64,000 bases of DNA from Streptomyces xanthophaeus. Lineage in GTDB: Bacteria > Actinomycetota > Actinomycetes > Streptomycetales > Streptomycetaceae. Under the pieces are notes generated by a model, which was not told the origin of the DNA, did no database searches, and saw nothing but the letters and a program-made list of their open reading frames with translations. Both the position numbers and the translations under genes were made by a program. This document shows positions 45,676 through 55,079 of the stretch, piece after piece (the first letter of the stretch is position 1; each line of letters begins with the position of its first letter). The stretch covers positions 123,807 to 187,806 of the forward strand of contig NZ_JOFT01000027.1 in NCBI RefSeq assembly GCF_000725805.1, in the 5' to 3' direction.

Positions 45676-48600
45676 GTGCAGGGACGATCTAAGAGGGATG
45701 GCAAGGGGTCTCCCCAGGCCCGCCAGGGCCGTGGGGAAGCTGCGGCGGAGCAGGAGCCGCGCGGCGGGACCGACCGTGGCTCCTCGCCCCAGCACGCCCA
45801 GAACCGCGGGCCGGCTGTCGAAGGAGCACGCCCCGACGCCTCCGCCACGGTGAAGGCGAAGGGCCGCGGGAAGTCCGCCAAGGACAAGCCCAAGGCCGGT
45901 GCGGTCGAGCAGGACGTGGCGATACCGAAGGCCCCCAGTGGGCCCGGCTCCCGCCTCGCCATGCAGAACTGGCGCATCAGCACGCGACTCGTGTCGCTGC
46001 TGACCCTGCCGGTCGTCGCGGCCACCACGCTCGGTGGCTTCCGCATCAACGACTCGCTCAACGACATCGCACAGCTGGAGCACATGCAGCTGCTGACGAC
46101 GATGACCCGCCAGGCCACCAACCTGGCCGCCGCGCTCCAGGAGGAGCGGGACAAGTCCGCGGGCCCCCTGTCGGTGGCCCCGGGCAAGGCGAACAGCATC
46201 GTCGAGGGCGTCCGCGACACGACCGACTCCGCCGCCACGGCCTTCGCCGCCGCGACCGACAAGGTCGACAGCGCGCAGGACAAGGACGAGACCCTCAAGT
46301 CGATCCGCAACAACATCCTGCAGATCGGCCGTCAGCTCACCGGCATCGAGGACATCCGCCGCAAGGCGTACCTCAACGGTGCCCAGCAGACCGTCACCGA
46401 GTACAACTCGCTGATCGTCTCGCTCCTCTCGCTCTCCCAGGACATGGCGCAGGCCACCTCCAGCCCGGAGATGATCAAGCGCACGCGCGCCCTGGCGGCC
46501 TTCTCCTCCGCCAAGGAGTACGCCTCCATCCAGCGCGCGATCATCGCCGCGTCCCTCCCGGACAGCAGCGAGCGCCAGGGCAAGCTGCTCGAGAACGACC
46601 GTCTGTTCGCCCTCTCCGCGCTCCGCGGCGAGAGCCAGTCGAAGAAGACCTTCGAACTCGTCTACCAGGGCAAGCCCGAGGAGCTCCTCGCCGCGCTCGG
46701 CGACGGCAACACGGAGATCGGCAGCGCCGACCACTACGCCCGCCGCGTCCTGAGCACCGAGGGTCAGTTCGTCAAGGAGAAGAACCGGTCCTGGATGGAC
46801 TGGTACGACGCCGACGACACCAAGCTCCAGGCGATGAAGGTCATCGAGCTGACCCTGCTCGAGGACATGGAGCAGAAGGCCCGCGAGCTCAAGAACGAGT
46901 CGCAGCAGGACGCCATCATCAACGGTGCCCTGATCCTGCTCGTCCTCGGTGTCTCCCTCGTCGGCGCCTTCGTCATGGCCCGCTCGATGATCCGCTCGCT
47001 GCGCCGCCTGCAGGACACCGCGACGCGCGTGGCCCAGGACCGTCTGCCCGAGCTCGTCAAGCAGCTGTCCGAGTCCGACCCGCAGGACGTCGACACGTCC
47101 GTGGAGTCGGTCGGTGTGCACACCCGCGACGAGATCGGCCAGGTGGCCGCGGCCTTCGACGACGTGCACCGCGAGGCCGTCCGCCTCGCCGCCGAGCAGG
47201 CCCTCCTGCGAGGCAACGTCAACGCGATGTTCACCAACCTCTCGCGCCGTTCGCAGGGCCTCATCCAGCGCCAGCTCTCGCTCATCTCCGAGCTGGAGTC
47301 GCGCGAGGCCGACCCGGACCAGCTGTCCTCGCTCTTCAAGCTCGACCACCTCGCGACCCGCATGCGCCGTAACGGCGAAAACCTCCTCGTCCTCGCGGGC
47401 GAGGAGCCGGGCCGCCGGTGGACCCGCCCCGTCCCGCTCGTCGACGTGCTCCGTGCCGCGGCGTCCGAGGTGGAGCAGTACGAGCGCATCGAGCTGTCCT
47501 CGGTGCCCGGCACCGACGTCGCCGGCCGCGTGGTCAACGACCTCGTGCACCTCCTCGCCGAGCTGCTCGAGAACGCGACCTCGTTCTCCTCCCCGCAGAC
47601 CAAGGTCAAGGTCACCGGTCACGCGCTCCCCGACGGCCGTGTGCTCGTCGAGATCCACGACACCGGTATCGGCCTGTCCCCCGAGGACCTGGCCGCGATC
47701 AACGAGCGGCTCGCCTCGCCGCCGACCGTGGACGTCTCCGTCTCGCGCCGCATGGGTCTGTTCGTGGTCGGCCGCCTGTCCCTGCGACACGGCATCCGCA
47801 TCCAGCTGCGCCCCTCCGACTCGGGCGGTACGACGGCCCTCGTCATGCTCCCGGTGGACGTCGCCCAGGGCGGCAAGAAGCCGGGTCCGATGCCGGGCCA
47901 GGGCGGTCCCGGTGGACAGGGCGGCCCCGGCGGCCAGCCCTCCGTGCCCGGTGCGGGCGCGCGTCCGACCGTGGGCGCGGCCCCGCAGCGCGGCCAGGTC
48001 GCCGGTGGCGGCCAGCGTGCCGCCCTGCCCGGACGTGACGGCTCCGCCGGTCAGCAGCGTCCGCAGAGCCAGCAGAACCAGCAGGGTCTCCAGGGCGGCC
48101 GGCCCCAGCAGCAGGGCGGTCCCGGTGCTCCCGGATCCCGCCCGCAGGCGGGTCCGACCACGGCCGGTCAGGGCCAGGGTGCCTTCGGTGCCGGTGCGCC
48201 GCTGCCGGGCCGTGGCCCGGCCGGCGGTCCGCAGGCCCGTCCGGCGTCCGCTCCGGCCGCGTTCCCCCAGGGCAACGGCTTCGAGCGGCCGCAGCAGCCG
48301 CAGCCCCAGCAGGCTCAGCAGGCTCAGGCTCCGCAGCAGCCCGCCGCTCCGGCCCAGCGCGGCCCCCGGCCGCAGCTGCCGCCGCGCGGTGGCGCACCCC
48401 GTCCCGAGCTGCCCGGTCCGCAGACCACCAGCTGGGGCGCGGACCAGGCCCGCGGCCACGACGAGCTGTCGGGCCCCGGTTCGACGGCCGAGTTCGCCCG
48501 CCCCGATTACAGCGCGCCGCTGCCCCCGGTGGACGGCGGCAACAGCACCACCGGGCAGTTCGAGCGTCCTGACGTACGGGGCCCCCTGAGCCCGTCCGCC

Positions 48601-49371
48601 ACCGGACAGTTCGAGCGCCCTGAGCTGCGCGGCCCCGCGGACCAGTCCACGACCGGGCAGTTCGCCCGGCCGGGCACCCAGGCCCCCCGGCCCGGCGGCC
48701 CCGGTGTCGGCGGCTTCGCCCGCCAGCCCCAGGCCCCGCAGCAGCCGCAGCACCAGGCCCCGCAGTCCGGCGGCGAGTACGCCCCCGTACCGCAGGCCCG
48801 GCCCGAGGCCCCGCGGCTCCCGCAGGCGCACCGGCCGGAGGCCCTGCCCCCGGCGCAGAGCTCCGGCGACGCCCGCAGCCCGATCTTCGACACGCTGGAG
48901 TCGAACTGGTTCCGCGAGGAGGGGCAGCAGCCCCCCGCGCAGGGACAGCCCGCACCCCAGCAGCCGCAGCAGTCCGCTCCGTCGGCCCCTGCTCCGCAGC
49001 AGCCGCAGCGCGGCCAGGAGCTCGCGGCGGACCCCGCCTCGGCGACGACCGGCGCCATGCCGACCGTCAGCTGGCGCTCCTCGCCCAACGACGAGCTGAT
49101 GCGGCAGGCCGAGCGCGTGCGCCAGCCCGCCGCCGGCGGCATCACCACCTCGGGGCTGCCCCGCCGGGTCCCACGGGCGAACCTCGTGGCCGGCACCGCG
49201 CAGCAGCAGGCCGAGGCCCAGGCCGGTCCTCAGGTCTCGCGTGCGCCCGACGACGTACGCGGCCGTCTGACCAACCTCCGACGCGGTATCCAGCAGGGTC
49301 GTCAGGCCGGCAACAGCGGACCGGCGACCGGCAGTTACCACATCGACCCCACTTACCAGCAGGAGCGATAG
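45676..49371 (+). CDS. cvnA: Conservon sensor-like ATPase CvnA (nitrate/nitrite-sensor domain)
   Basis: Membrane histidine-kinase-like protein that heads a conservon operon. About 1231 residues. A Lys/Gly/Gln-rich cytoplasmic N-terminus, TM1 near residues 105-125 ([18 protein letters not shown]), an extracellular nitrate/nitrite-sensor (NIT) domain, TM2 ([21 protein letters not shown]) near 412-435, HAMP, and an ATPase domain near 625-730 ([43 protein letters not shown]). The phospho-accepting His is not obvious, as usual for CvnA. The tail (~500 residues) is Pro/Gln/Gly-rich with TGQFERP-type repeats and ends in a conserved segment [23 protein letters not shown] 45676 (VQGRSKRDG) is preferred by family likeness; its RBS is weak. 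Confidence 0.9.
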   Translation: MQGRSKRDGKGSPQARQGRGEAAAEQEPRGGTDRGSSPQHAQNRGPAVEGARPDASATVKAKGRGKSAKDKPKAGAVEQDVAIPKAPSGPGSRLAMQNWRISTRLVSLLTLPVVAATTLGGFRINDSLNDIAQLEHMQLLTTMTRQATNLAAALQEERDKSAGPLSVAPGKANSIVEGVRDTTDSAATAFAAATDKVDSAQDKDETLKSIRNNILQIGRQLTGIEDIRRKAYLNGAQQTVTEYNSLIVSLLSLSQDMAQATSSPEMIKRTRALAAFSSAKEYASIQRAIIAASLPDSSERQGKLLENDRLFALSALRGESQSKKTFELVYQGKPEELLAALGDGNTEIGSADHYARRVLSTEGQFVKEKNRSWMDWYDADDTKLQAMKVIELTLLEDMEQKARELKNESQQDAIINGALILLVLGVSLVGAFVMARSMIRSLRRLQDTATRVAQDRLPELVKQLSESDPQDVDTSVESVGVHTRDEIGQVAAAFDDVHREAVRLAAEQALLRGNVNAMFTNLSRRSQGLIQRQLSLISELESREADPDQLSSLFKLDHLATRMRRNGENLLVLAGEEPGRRWTRPVPLVDVLRAAASEVEQYERIELSSVPGTDVAGRVVNDLVHLLAELLENATSFSSPQTKVKVTGHALPDGRVLVEIHDTGIGLSPEDLAAINERLASPPTVDVSVSRRMGLFVVGRLSLRHGIRIQLRPSDSGGTTALVMLPVDVAQGGKKPGPMPGQGGPGGQGGPGGQPSVPGAGARPTVGAAPQRGQVAGGGQRAALPGRDGSAGQQRPQSQQNQQGLQGGRPQQQGGPGAPGSRPQAGPTTAGQGQGAFGAGAPLPGRGPAGGPQARPASAPAAFPQGNGFERPQQPQPQQAQQAQAPQQPAAPAQRGPRPQLPPRGGAPRPELPGPQTTSWGADQARGHDELSGPGSTAEFARPDYSAPLPPVDGGNSTTGQFERPDVRGPLSPSATGQFERPELRGPADQSTTGQFARPGTQAPRPGGPGVGGFARQPQAPQQPQHQAPQSGGEYAPVPQARPEAPRLPQAHRPEALPPAQSSGDARSPIFDTLESNWFREEGQQPPAQGQPAPQQPQQSAPSAPAPQQPQRGQELAADPASATTGAMPTVSWRSSPNDELMRQAERVRQPAAGGITTSGLPRRVPRANLVAGTAQQQAEAQAGPQVSRAPDDVRGRLTNLRRGIQQGRQAGNSGPATGSYHIDPTYQQER

Positions 49372-49736
49372 TTGAGTTCGATGAGCCAGGCGGCACAGAA
49401 CCTGAACTGGTTGATCACCAACTTCGTGGACAACACCCCAGGGGTGTCCCACACCGTGGTGGTCTCCGCCGACGGACGGCCGTGGCCTCCGGTCTGACCT
49501 CGTTGACCGCCGGGGCCTCCCGGATCTTCGAGGGCGGCGCCGTCAACCAGACCGTGGTCGAGATGGACCGGGGATTCCTCTTCCTCATGTCCGTCTCGGA
49601 CGGATCCTCGCTGGCCGTACTGGCGCACCCCGAGTGCGACATCGGCCTGGTGGGCTACGAGATGGCCCTCCTGGTGGACCGAGCGGGCAGCGTCCTGACC
49701 CCGGACCTGCGCGCAGAGCTCCCGGAGGATCAATGA
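49372..49736 (+). pseudogene. cvnB: cvnB1, roadblock/LC7 protein gene with internal out-of-frame deletion
   Basis: CvnB is the roadblock/LC7 component of conservons, thought to assist the GTPase CvnD. The start (TTG with AGGAG upstream, 1 bp after cvnA1) reads [20 protein letters not shown] through VVVSADG (to 49474). The frame then shifts: the remaining [22 protein letters not shown]...[10 protein letters not shown] is in another frame from about 49476. The part normally encoding LLLAMSEGFPRDRADQLAA-like sequence is absent (about 52 bp). As written the N-terminal frame stops shortly after the junction. This may be a pseudogene or an assembly error; see the parallel case in cvnB2. Confidence 0.85.
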
Positions 49737-50125
49737 CCCCGCCCCCCGCCTATCCCGATGCGTACGGAGATTCGTACTCGGAAGGCGACCAGCCGCTGGT
49801 GCGTCCGTACGCGATGACCGGCGGCCGGACCCGGCCCCGCTACCAGCTCGCCATCGAGGCACTGGTCAGCACCACGGCCGATCCGATGCACCTGTCCGGC
49901 CTGCTCCCGGAGCACCAGCGCATCTGCACCCTGTGCCGCGAGGTCAAGTCGGTCGCGGAGGTCTCCGCACTGCTGTCGATGCCGCTCGGTGTCGCCCGGA
50001 TCCTCGTCGCCGACCTGGCGGAGGCCGGAATGGTGGCCATCCACCAGCCGGGCAATGGAGAGGCCGGCGGCACGCCGGATGTAACGCTGCTCGAAAGGGT
50101 GCTCAGTGGCCTTCGGAACATCTAG
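49733..50125 (+). CDS. cvnC: Conservon DUF742 protein CvnC
   Basis: 130 residues, DUF742, predicted winged-helix-like fold. [26 protein letters not shown] at residues 23-48, [43 protein letters not shown] in the middle and [15 protein letters not shown] at the end, all typical. The ATG overlaps the cvnB1 stop (ATGA), and GGAGG precedes it. Overlaps cvnD1 by 20 bp. Confidence 0.94.
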   Translation: MTPPPAYPDAYGDSYSEGDQPLVRPYAMTGGRTRPRYQLAIEALVSTTADPMHLSGLLPEHQRICTLCREVKSVAEVSALLSMPLGVARILVADLAEAGMVAIHQPGNGEAGGTPDVTLLERVLSGLRNI

Positions 50126-50687
50126 CGGTGGAGCGGCTCGCTCCACCACCTCCGCGAAGATCGTGGTGGCGGGCGGCTTCGGCGTGGGCAAGACCACGTT
50201 CGTCGGCGCCGTCTCCGAGATCAACCCGCTGCGCACCGAAGCCGTCATGACCAGCGCCAGCGCGGGGATCGACGACCTCACGCACACCGGTGACAAGACG
50301 ACCACCACGGTCGCCATGGACTTCGGCCGCATCACCCTGGACCAGGACCTGATCCTGTACCTCTTCGGTACGCCGGGTCAGGACCGCTTCTGGTTCATGT
50401 GGGACGACCTCGTCCGCGGCGCCATCGGTGCGATCGTGCTCGTGGACACCCGCCGTCTCGCCGACTGCTTCCCCGCCGTCGACTACTTCGAGAACAGCGG
50501 CCTGCCGTTCGTCGTGGCGCTCAACGGCTTCGAGGGGCACCAGCCGTACACCCCGGAGGAAGTCCGCGAGGCCCTGCAGATCGGCCCCGGCGCCCCGATC
50601 ATCACGACCGACGCCCGCCACCGCGCGGACGCCAAGAGCGCGCTCATCACGCTCGTCGAGCACGCCCTGATGGCACGGCTCAAGTAA
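50106..50687 (+). CDS. cvnD: Conservon GTPase CvnD
   Basis: 193-residue small GTP-binding protein. P-loop VVAGGFGVGKTTFVGAVSEI near residues 20-39, switch/G3 region LFGTPGQDRFWFMWDDLVRG, G4-like VALNGFEGHQPY, closing TDARHRADAKSALITLVEHAL. GTG start within the end of cvnC1. Terminates conservon 1 and is nearly identical in DNA to cvnD2. Confidence 0.95.
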   Translation: MAFGTSSGGAARSTTSAKIVVAGGFGVGKTTFVGAVSEINPLRTEAVMTSASAGIDDLTHTGDKTTTTVAMDFGRITLDQDLILYLFGTPGQDRFWFMWDDLVRGAIGAIVLVDTRRLADCFPAVDYFENSGLPFVVALNGFEGHQPYTPEEVREALQIGPGAPIITTDARHRADAKSALITLVEHALMARLK

Positions 50688-50712
50688 CACGTTTTCAACT
50701 GCCGCGCGTGAG

Positions 50713-50744
50713 GGGCGGGCTGTGTCTTGCGACACGGCCCGCCC
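50713..50744 (+). terminator. Terminator of conservon 1
   Basis: 14-bp arms beginning GGGCGGGCTGTGTC (one G-T pair), TTGC loop, followed by TTCT. Confidence 0.8.
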
Positions 50745-50864
50745 TTCTGCTTCATAACGTTTCGACAGAGAATTGAAGCCAGGTGGACACAGGGTGCGTT
50801 CGGTTGGTGCCCCTACGTTCACAACTCCGCCGATTTTTGCCGCAGGAAGCTCTTTATGTCCGAT

Positions 50865-50879
50865 TTATGCGGGGCATAA
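50865..50879. promoter_or_regulatory. Palindrome upstream of conservon 2
   Basis: TTATGC-GGG-GCATAA, 100 bp before cvnA2, in the AT-rich 50745-50980 gap. Other small dyads there (CACGG...CCGTG, CTAGCTAG) are less convincing. Confidence 0.4.
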
Positions 50880-50980
50880 GGCTCTAGGAATGGCCGATTT
50901 CAACTGTTTGGAACACGGCCGTTAACCGTGCTGGAATTCAACGAACTAGCTAGTAGCACCGCCGAGAGGTTGTTGGTCGA

Positions 50981-53900
50981 GTGAGGCGAAGCATCACGAG
51001 CCCCGCGGATGAACCCGCGCGCGGCAACTTCACCCCGCCGCCGCGAGCGGCCGCGTCGCCCGTCGACGTGCCCGTGGAACCACCCGCGCGCAGCGGCAGC
51101 ACCAGCAGGTTCTCGCCCCGCAACTGGCGTGTGCCGACCCGTCTGAACGCGATCCTGCTCGTCCCCGTCCTCGTCGGACTGGTCATGGGCGGCTTCCAGG
51201 TGAAGGGCTCCATCGACACCTGGAACGAGGCCAAGGACGCCGAGAAGATAGCCAGGGTCGTCCAGGCCTCTTCCGAGTACAGCCAGGCACTGCTCAACGA
51301 GCGTGACCTCAGCGCGGAGCCGCTGCTGAGCGGCAACGCCAAGAGCGAGGTCGTCACCACGGCGTACGCGGCGACCAACACGGCCAAGGCGAAGTTCGAC
51401 AAGGCCGTCCAGGACATGCCCAAGCAGCAGGGCCTGGAGCGCCGTCTGGAGCTCTTCCGCGCGGAGGAGCCCAAGCTGGAGCAGGTGCGCAAGACCGCGT
51501 ACCAGGCCCAGATCGAGAGCGCCAAGAAGAACCTCCCCAACTCGGCGGGCCCCATCCCGACCGAAGAGGGCTACGTGCTGGTCCAGCACTACCTCATGCA
51601 GTTCGCCAACGAGCTGGGCCTCGGCACCGGCAACGTGACCTCCTACGGCCGCATGGTCTACGCGATCCAGCTGGCCAAGGCCGCGAACTCGCTCCAGCGC
51701 TCGGTCGGCACGCACCTGCTGGTGCGCCCGAGCACGGACGAGAACATCCGCAAGGCCCAGCTGGTCGCCTTCTCCTCCTACGCCTACCTCGAAGAGATCG
51801 CCATCGGCGAGTACGTCGCGGCGGGCACCGAGGAGGACGTGAACCGCCTCAAGGAGGTCATGGGCAAGAAGTCGCAGGAAGGCGCCGTCAAGCTCGCCGA
51901 GGCCAAGACGGCCGCCGAGCAGGCCGGTGTCCGCTTCGTGCCGCCGCCCGTGGTCAACAACTCCCCGCTCACCGGCATGACCGAGGCGATCGCCCGCGGC
52001 GACAACAAGAAGAAGCTGACGGACGAAGGCACCACGCCGACGGCCTGGCAGTACGCCGCCACCGCCAAGTTCGACGGCTACGCCGAGATCGAGAAGGAAC
52101 TCCTCGACAAGGCCGTCACGGACACCATCGCGATCTCCGACGACGCCCGCAACGACGCCATCATCAACGGCGCCATCGTCGTGATCGCCCTGCTCGCGGC
52201 CTTCATCCTGGCCGGCATGATGGCCCGCCAGATGAGCCGCGCGATGTCGCACCTGCGCACCGCCGCCTTCGAGGTCGCCGAGCAGCGTCTCCCGGCCCTC
52301 GTCGACCAGCTCTCGCGCACCGATCCCGGCAAGGTCGACACCCGGGTCATACCGATCCCGATCAACTCCCAGGACGAGATCGGCGAGGTCGCCCGGGCCT
52401 TCGACCAGGTCCACCAGGAAGCGGTACGGCTCGCCGCCGAGCAGGCCCTCCTGCGAGGGAACGTCAACGCGATCTTCACGAACCTCTCCATGCGCAACCA
52501 GTCGCTGATCGAGGGCCAGCTGACCCTCATCACCGACCTGGAGAACAACGAGGCGGACCCGGACCAGCTGGAGAACCTCTTCCGCCTGGACCACCTGGCC
52601 ACCCGTATGCGCCGCAACGGCGAGAACCTCCTCATCCTCGCGGGTGAGGAACCGGGCCGCCGCTGGGACCAGCCGGTCCCCCTCGTCGACGTCCTGCGCG
52701 CCGCCTCCTCCGAGGTGGAGCAGTACGAGCGCATCGAGCTCTCGGGCGTCTCCGAGGCCGAGATCCACGGCCAGGCCGTGACCGACCTCGTGCACCTGCT
52801 GGCCGAGCTCCTGGAGAACGCCACCACGTTCTCCTCCCCGCAGACCAAGGTCCGGGTGAACGCCACGCGTCTGCCCGACGGCCGCGTGATGGTCGAGATC
52901 CACGACAAGGGCATCGGCCTCACCGCCGAGGACTTCGCGGACATCAACCACAAGCTGGCCAACCCGCCGACCGTGGACGCCGCGATCTCCCAGCGCATGG
53001 GCCTGTTCGTGGTCGGCCGGCTGGCGGACCGCCACAGCATCCGCGTCCAGCTGCGCCCCTCGGGCGAGGCGGCCGGCACCACCTCGCTGGTCATGCTCCC
53101 CGACGCCATCACCCACGGTGGCGGTGGCGAGGGCATTCCGGACGACGACTTCACGGTCTCCTCGATCATTCCGGAGCAGCAGAGCCAGCAGTCCGCCCCG
53201 CTGCGCACCGCCGCCGAGCTCGGGTTCGACGACTCCCGCTACGACCAGCAGGGCGCCGAGGGCCACGAGCTGGACCCCGTGGGCCGGTCCCTGGGCGCCG
53301 AGGAGCGACGGGCCGCGCTGAAGGCCCAGGTCTCCTTCCCGCAGGACCAGCAGTACGGCACGGGCACCGACCCGTCCGCCCAGGGCTATCCGGAACCCCA
53401 GCCTGAGCACGGCTACCAGCCGTACCAGGGCTACGAGCAGCAGCCCGGGCAGGGTTACGACGCTCCGTACGAGGCTCCCGACGAGTTCGCGGCCCAGCCG
53501 GGCTACGAGGCCTACCCCCAGCAGGGATATGGCTATCCGGAAGCCGACTACCAGGACCAGCAGCAGGGCGCCGCGAGCTACGACGACGGCTACGAGTCCC
53601 AGTCGGAGCAGGCCGAGTGGCCCGAGCAGAACGGCTACCCGGCGGGCTACCAGCAGAATTACGGGACCGAATCGGAATCCCAGGTCGGTCCCGAACAGGC
53701 CCCGGAACGCGTAGGCTTCGACCGTCCGGGCGCCGCTGCCGACACCGGCCACCAGATGACCGGAGCGGGCCTGCCGCGTCGCGGCAGCCAGCAGCAGTGG
53801 CAGCCGGCACAGCAGGAAGCGGAGTCCACCGGATCCCTCTTCGAGCAGCGGCCGCAGCGTCAGCAGCAGCCCGCCGCCCCGGAGCAGGCCCCGGAGGAGA

Positions 53901-54187
53901 CGGAAGGCACGGCGGCCTGGCGCTCACGCAACGACGAGCGCTGGCAGCAGGCCGGAAAGCTCCGTGAGCCGAAGGCGGGCGGGGTCACCCCGTCCGGTCT
54001 CCCTCGGCGGGTACCCAAGGCCAACCTGGTCGAGGGCACCGCGGAGTCGACCCCTCAGGGCGGCCCTCAGGTCTCCCGCGCCCCGGAGGACGTCCGTGGC
54101 AGGTTGAGCAACCTGCGGCGGGGTGTCCAGCAGGGACGCAACGCGGGTTCCGAGCAGTCAAGTAACAGCTATGACCAGGAGCGTTAG
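50981..54187 (+). CDS. cvnA: Conservon sensor-like ATPase CvnA, second copy
   Basis: 1068 residues, same layout as the first CvnA: TM1 near residues 54-74 (NAILLVPVLVGLVMGGFQ), NIT-type extracellular domain, TM2 near 392-412 (INGAIVVIALLAAFILAGMMA), HAMP, ATPase domain at about 603-707 ([44 protein letters not shown]). The tail is Gln/Tyr/Gly/Pro-rich, ending in PQVSRAPEDVRGRLSNLRRGVQQGR. It differs clearly from CvnA1 in the sensor domain and tail, so the two probably sense different inputs while sharing the ATPase core. GTG start. Confidence 0.93.
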   Translation: MRRSITSPADEPARGNFTPPPRAAASPVDVPVEPPARSGSTSRFSPRNWRVPTRLNAILLVPVLVGLVMGGFQVKGSIDTWNEAKDAEKIARVVQASSEYSQALLNERDLSAEPLLSGNAKSEVVTTAYAATNTAKAKFDKAVQDMPKQQGLERRLELFRAEEPKLEQVRKTAYQAQIESAKKNLPNSAGPIPTEEGYVLVQHYLMQFANELGLGTGNVTSYGRMVYAIQLAKAANSLQRSVGTHLLVRPSTDENIRKAQLVAFSSYAYLEEIAIGEYVAAGTEEDVNRLKEVMGKKSQEGAVKLAEAKTAAEQAGVRFVPPPVVNNSPLTGMTEAIARGDNKKKLTDEGTTPTAWQYAATAKFDGYAEIEKELLDKAVTDTIAISDDARNDAIINGAIVVIALLAAFILAGMMARQMSRAMSHLRTAAFEVAEQRLPALVDQLSRTDPGKVDTRVIPIPINSQDEIGEVARAFDQVHQEAVRLAAEQALLRGNVNAIFTNLSMRNQSLIEGQLTLITDLENNEADPDQLENLFRLDHLATRMRRNGENLLILAGEEPGRRWDQPVPLVDVLRAASSEVEQYERIELSGVSEAEIHGQAVTDLVHLLAELLENATTFSSPQTKVRVNATRLPDGRVMVEIHDKGIGLTAEDFADINHKLANPPTVDAAISQRMGLFVVGRLADRHSIRVQLRPSGEAAGTTSLVMLPDAITHGGGGEGIPDDDFTVSSIIPEQQSQQSAPLRTAAELGFDDSRYDQQGAEGHELDPVGRSLGAEERRAALKAQVSFPQDQQYGTGTDPSAQGYPEPQPEHGYQPYQGYEQQPGQGYDAPYEAPDEFAAQPGYEAYPQQGYGYPEADYQDQQQGAASYDDGYESQSEQAEWPEQNGYPAGYQQNYGTESESQVGPEQAPERVGFDRPGAAADTGHQMTGAGLPRRGSQQQWQPAQQEAESTGSLFEQRPQRQQQPAAPEQAPEETEGTAAWRSRNDERWQQAGKLREPKAGGVTPSGLPRRVPKANLVEGTAESTPQGGPQVSRAPEDVRGRLSNLRRGVQQGRNAGSEQSSNSYDQER

Positions 54188-54188
54188 T

Positions 54189-54541
54189 GTGAGCCCGATG
54201 AGCCAGGCGGCACAGAACCTGAACTGGTTGATCACCAACTTCGTGGACAACACCCCAGGGGTGTCCCACACCGTGGTGGTCTCCGCCGACGGACGCGGCC
54301 GTGGCCTCCGGTCTGACCTCGTTGACCGCCGGGGCCTCCCGGATCTTCGAAGGCGGCGCCGTCAACCAGACCGTGGTCGAGATGGACCGGGGATTCCTGT
54401 TCCTCATGTCCGTCTCGGACGGATCCTCGCTCGCGGTGCTCGCGCACCCCGAGTGCGACATCGGCCTGGTGGGCTACGAGATGGCCCTCCTGGTGGACCG
54501 AGCGGGCAGCGTCCTGACCCCGGACCTGCGCGCAGAGCTCG
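54189..54541 (+). pseudogene. cvnB: cvnB2, roadblock/LC7 gene with internal deletion and lost 3' end
   Basis: Start GTG with AGGAG upstream; the N-terminal ~35 codons ([20 protein letters not shown]...VVVSADG) are nearly identical to cvnB1. At about 54292 some 50 bp are missing, again at the codons after SADG, and the C-terminal part ([18 protein letters not shown]...DLRAEL) lies in another frame. The gene then breaks off at 54541 without its own stop and runs into cvnC2. As written the N-terminal frame stays open through scrambled sequence into the cvnC2 frame. Confidence 0.82.
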
Positions 54542-54542
54542 A

Positions 54543-55079
54543 CATCCTTATGGCGGCGCGCAGCAGCAGCCGCAGGGTGGGCACGACCAGAACCGCTTCA
54601 ACTTCCCCTCCTCCCCCAGCCGGCCCGTGCCGGAGCACAACCCCTACCAGCAGCAGCCGTACGGTCAGCCCCAGCAGCAGCCCCAGATGCCTGCGCAGCA
54701 GCCTCCGCGTGCTGCGCGGCAGCCCGCTCCGAAGGCTCACAACCCGCTGGTGCGTCCGTACGCGATGACCGGCGGCCGTACTCGGCCGCGCTACCAGCTC
54801 GCCATCGAGGCGCTGGTCAGTACCACGGCAGACCCCGCGCGGCTGCAAGGGCAGTTGCCCGAGCACCAGCGCATCTGCCACCTGTGCCAGGAGATCAAAT
54901 CCGTCGCGGAGATCTCGGCACTTCTCTCCATTCCTCTTGGTGTCGCCCGCATCCTCGTCGCCGACCTGGCGGAGGCGGGCCTTGTCGCCATTCACCAGCC
55001 CGGCGGCGACGAGTCTGCCGGCGGCCAGCCAGATGTGACACTGCTCGAAAGGGTGCTCAGTGGACTTCGCAAGCTCTAA
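54543..55079 (+). pseudogene. cvnC: cvnC2, DUF742 gene lacking its start codon
   Basis: 178 codons of DUF742 protein: a Gln/Pro-rich N-terminal extension from [13 protein letters not shown], then [68 protein letters not shown] and [15 protein letters not shown]. The body is intact, but no start codon or RBS remains: the cvnB2/cvnC2 junction appears deleted, so this frame is open back to cvnB2. If the deletion is an assembly error, the real gene is a normal CvnC. Overlaps cvnD2 by 20 bp. Confidence 0.8.

Noticed and set aside
45673-49452. 1259-codon minus-strand frame opposite cvnA1
   Set aside because: Shadow of cvnA1, which has clear membrane and ATPase motifs.
50900-53752. 950-codon minus-strand frame opposite cvnA2
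   Set aside because: Shadow frame; the plus strand has family motifs and proper overlaps with downstream genes.
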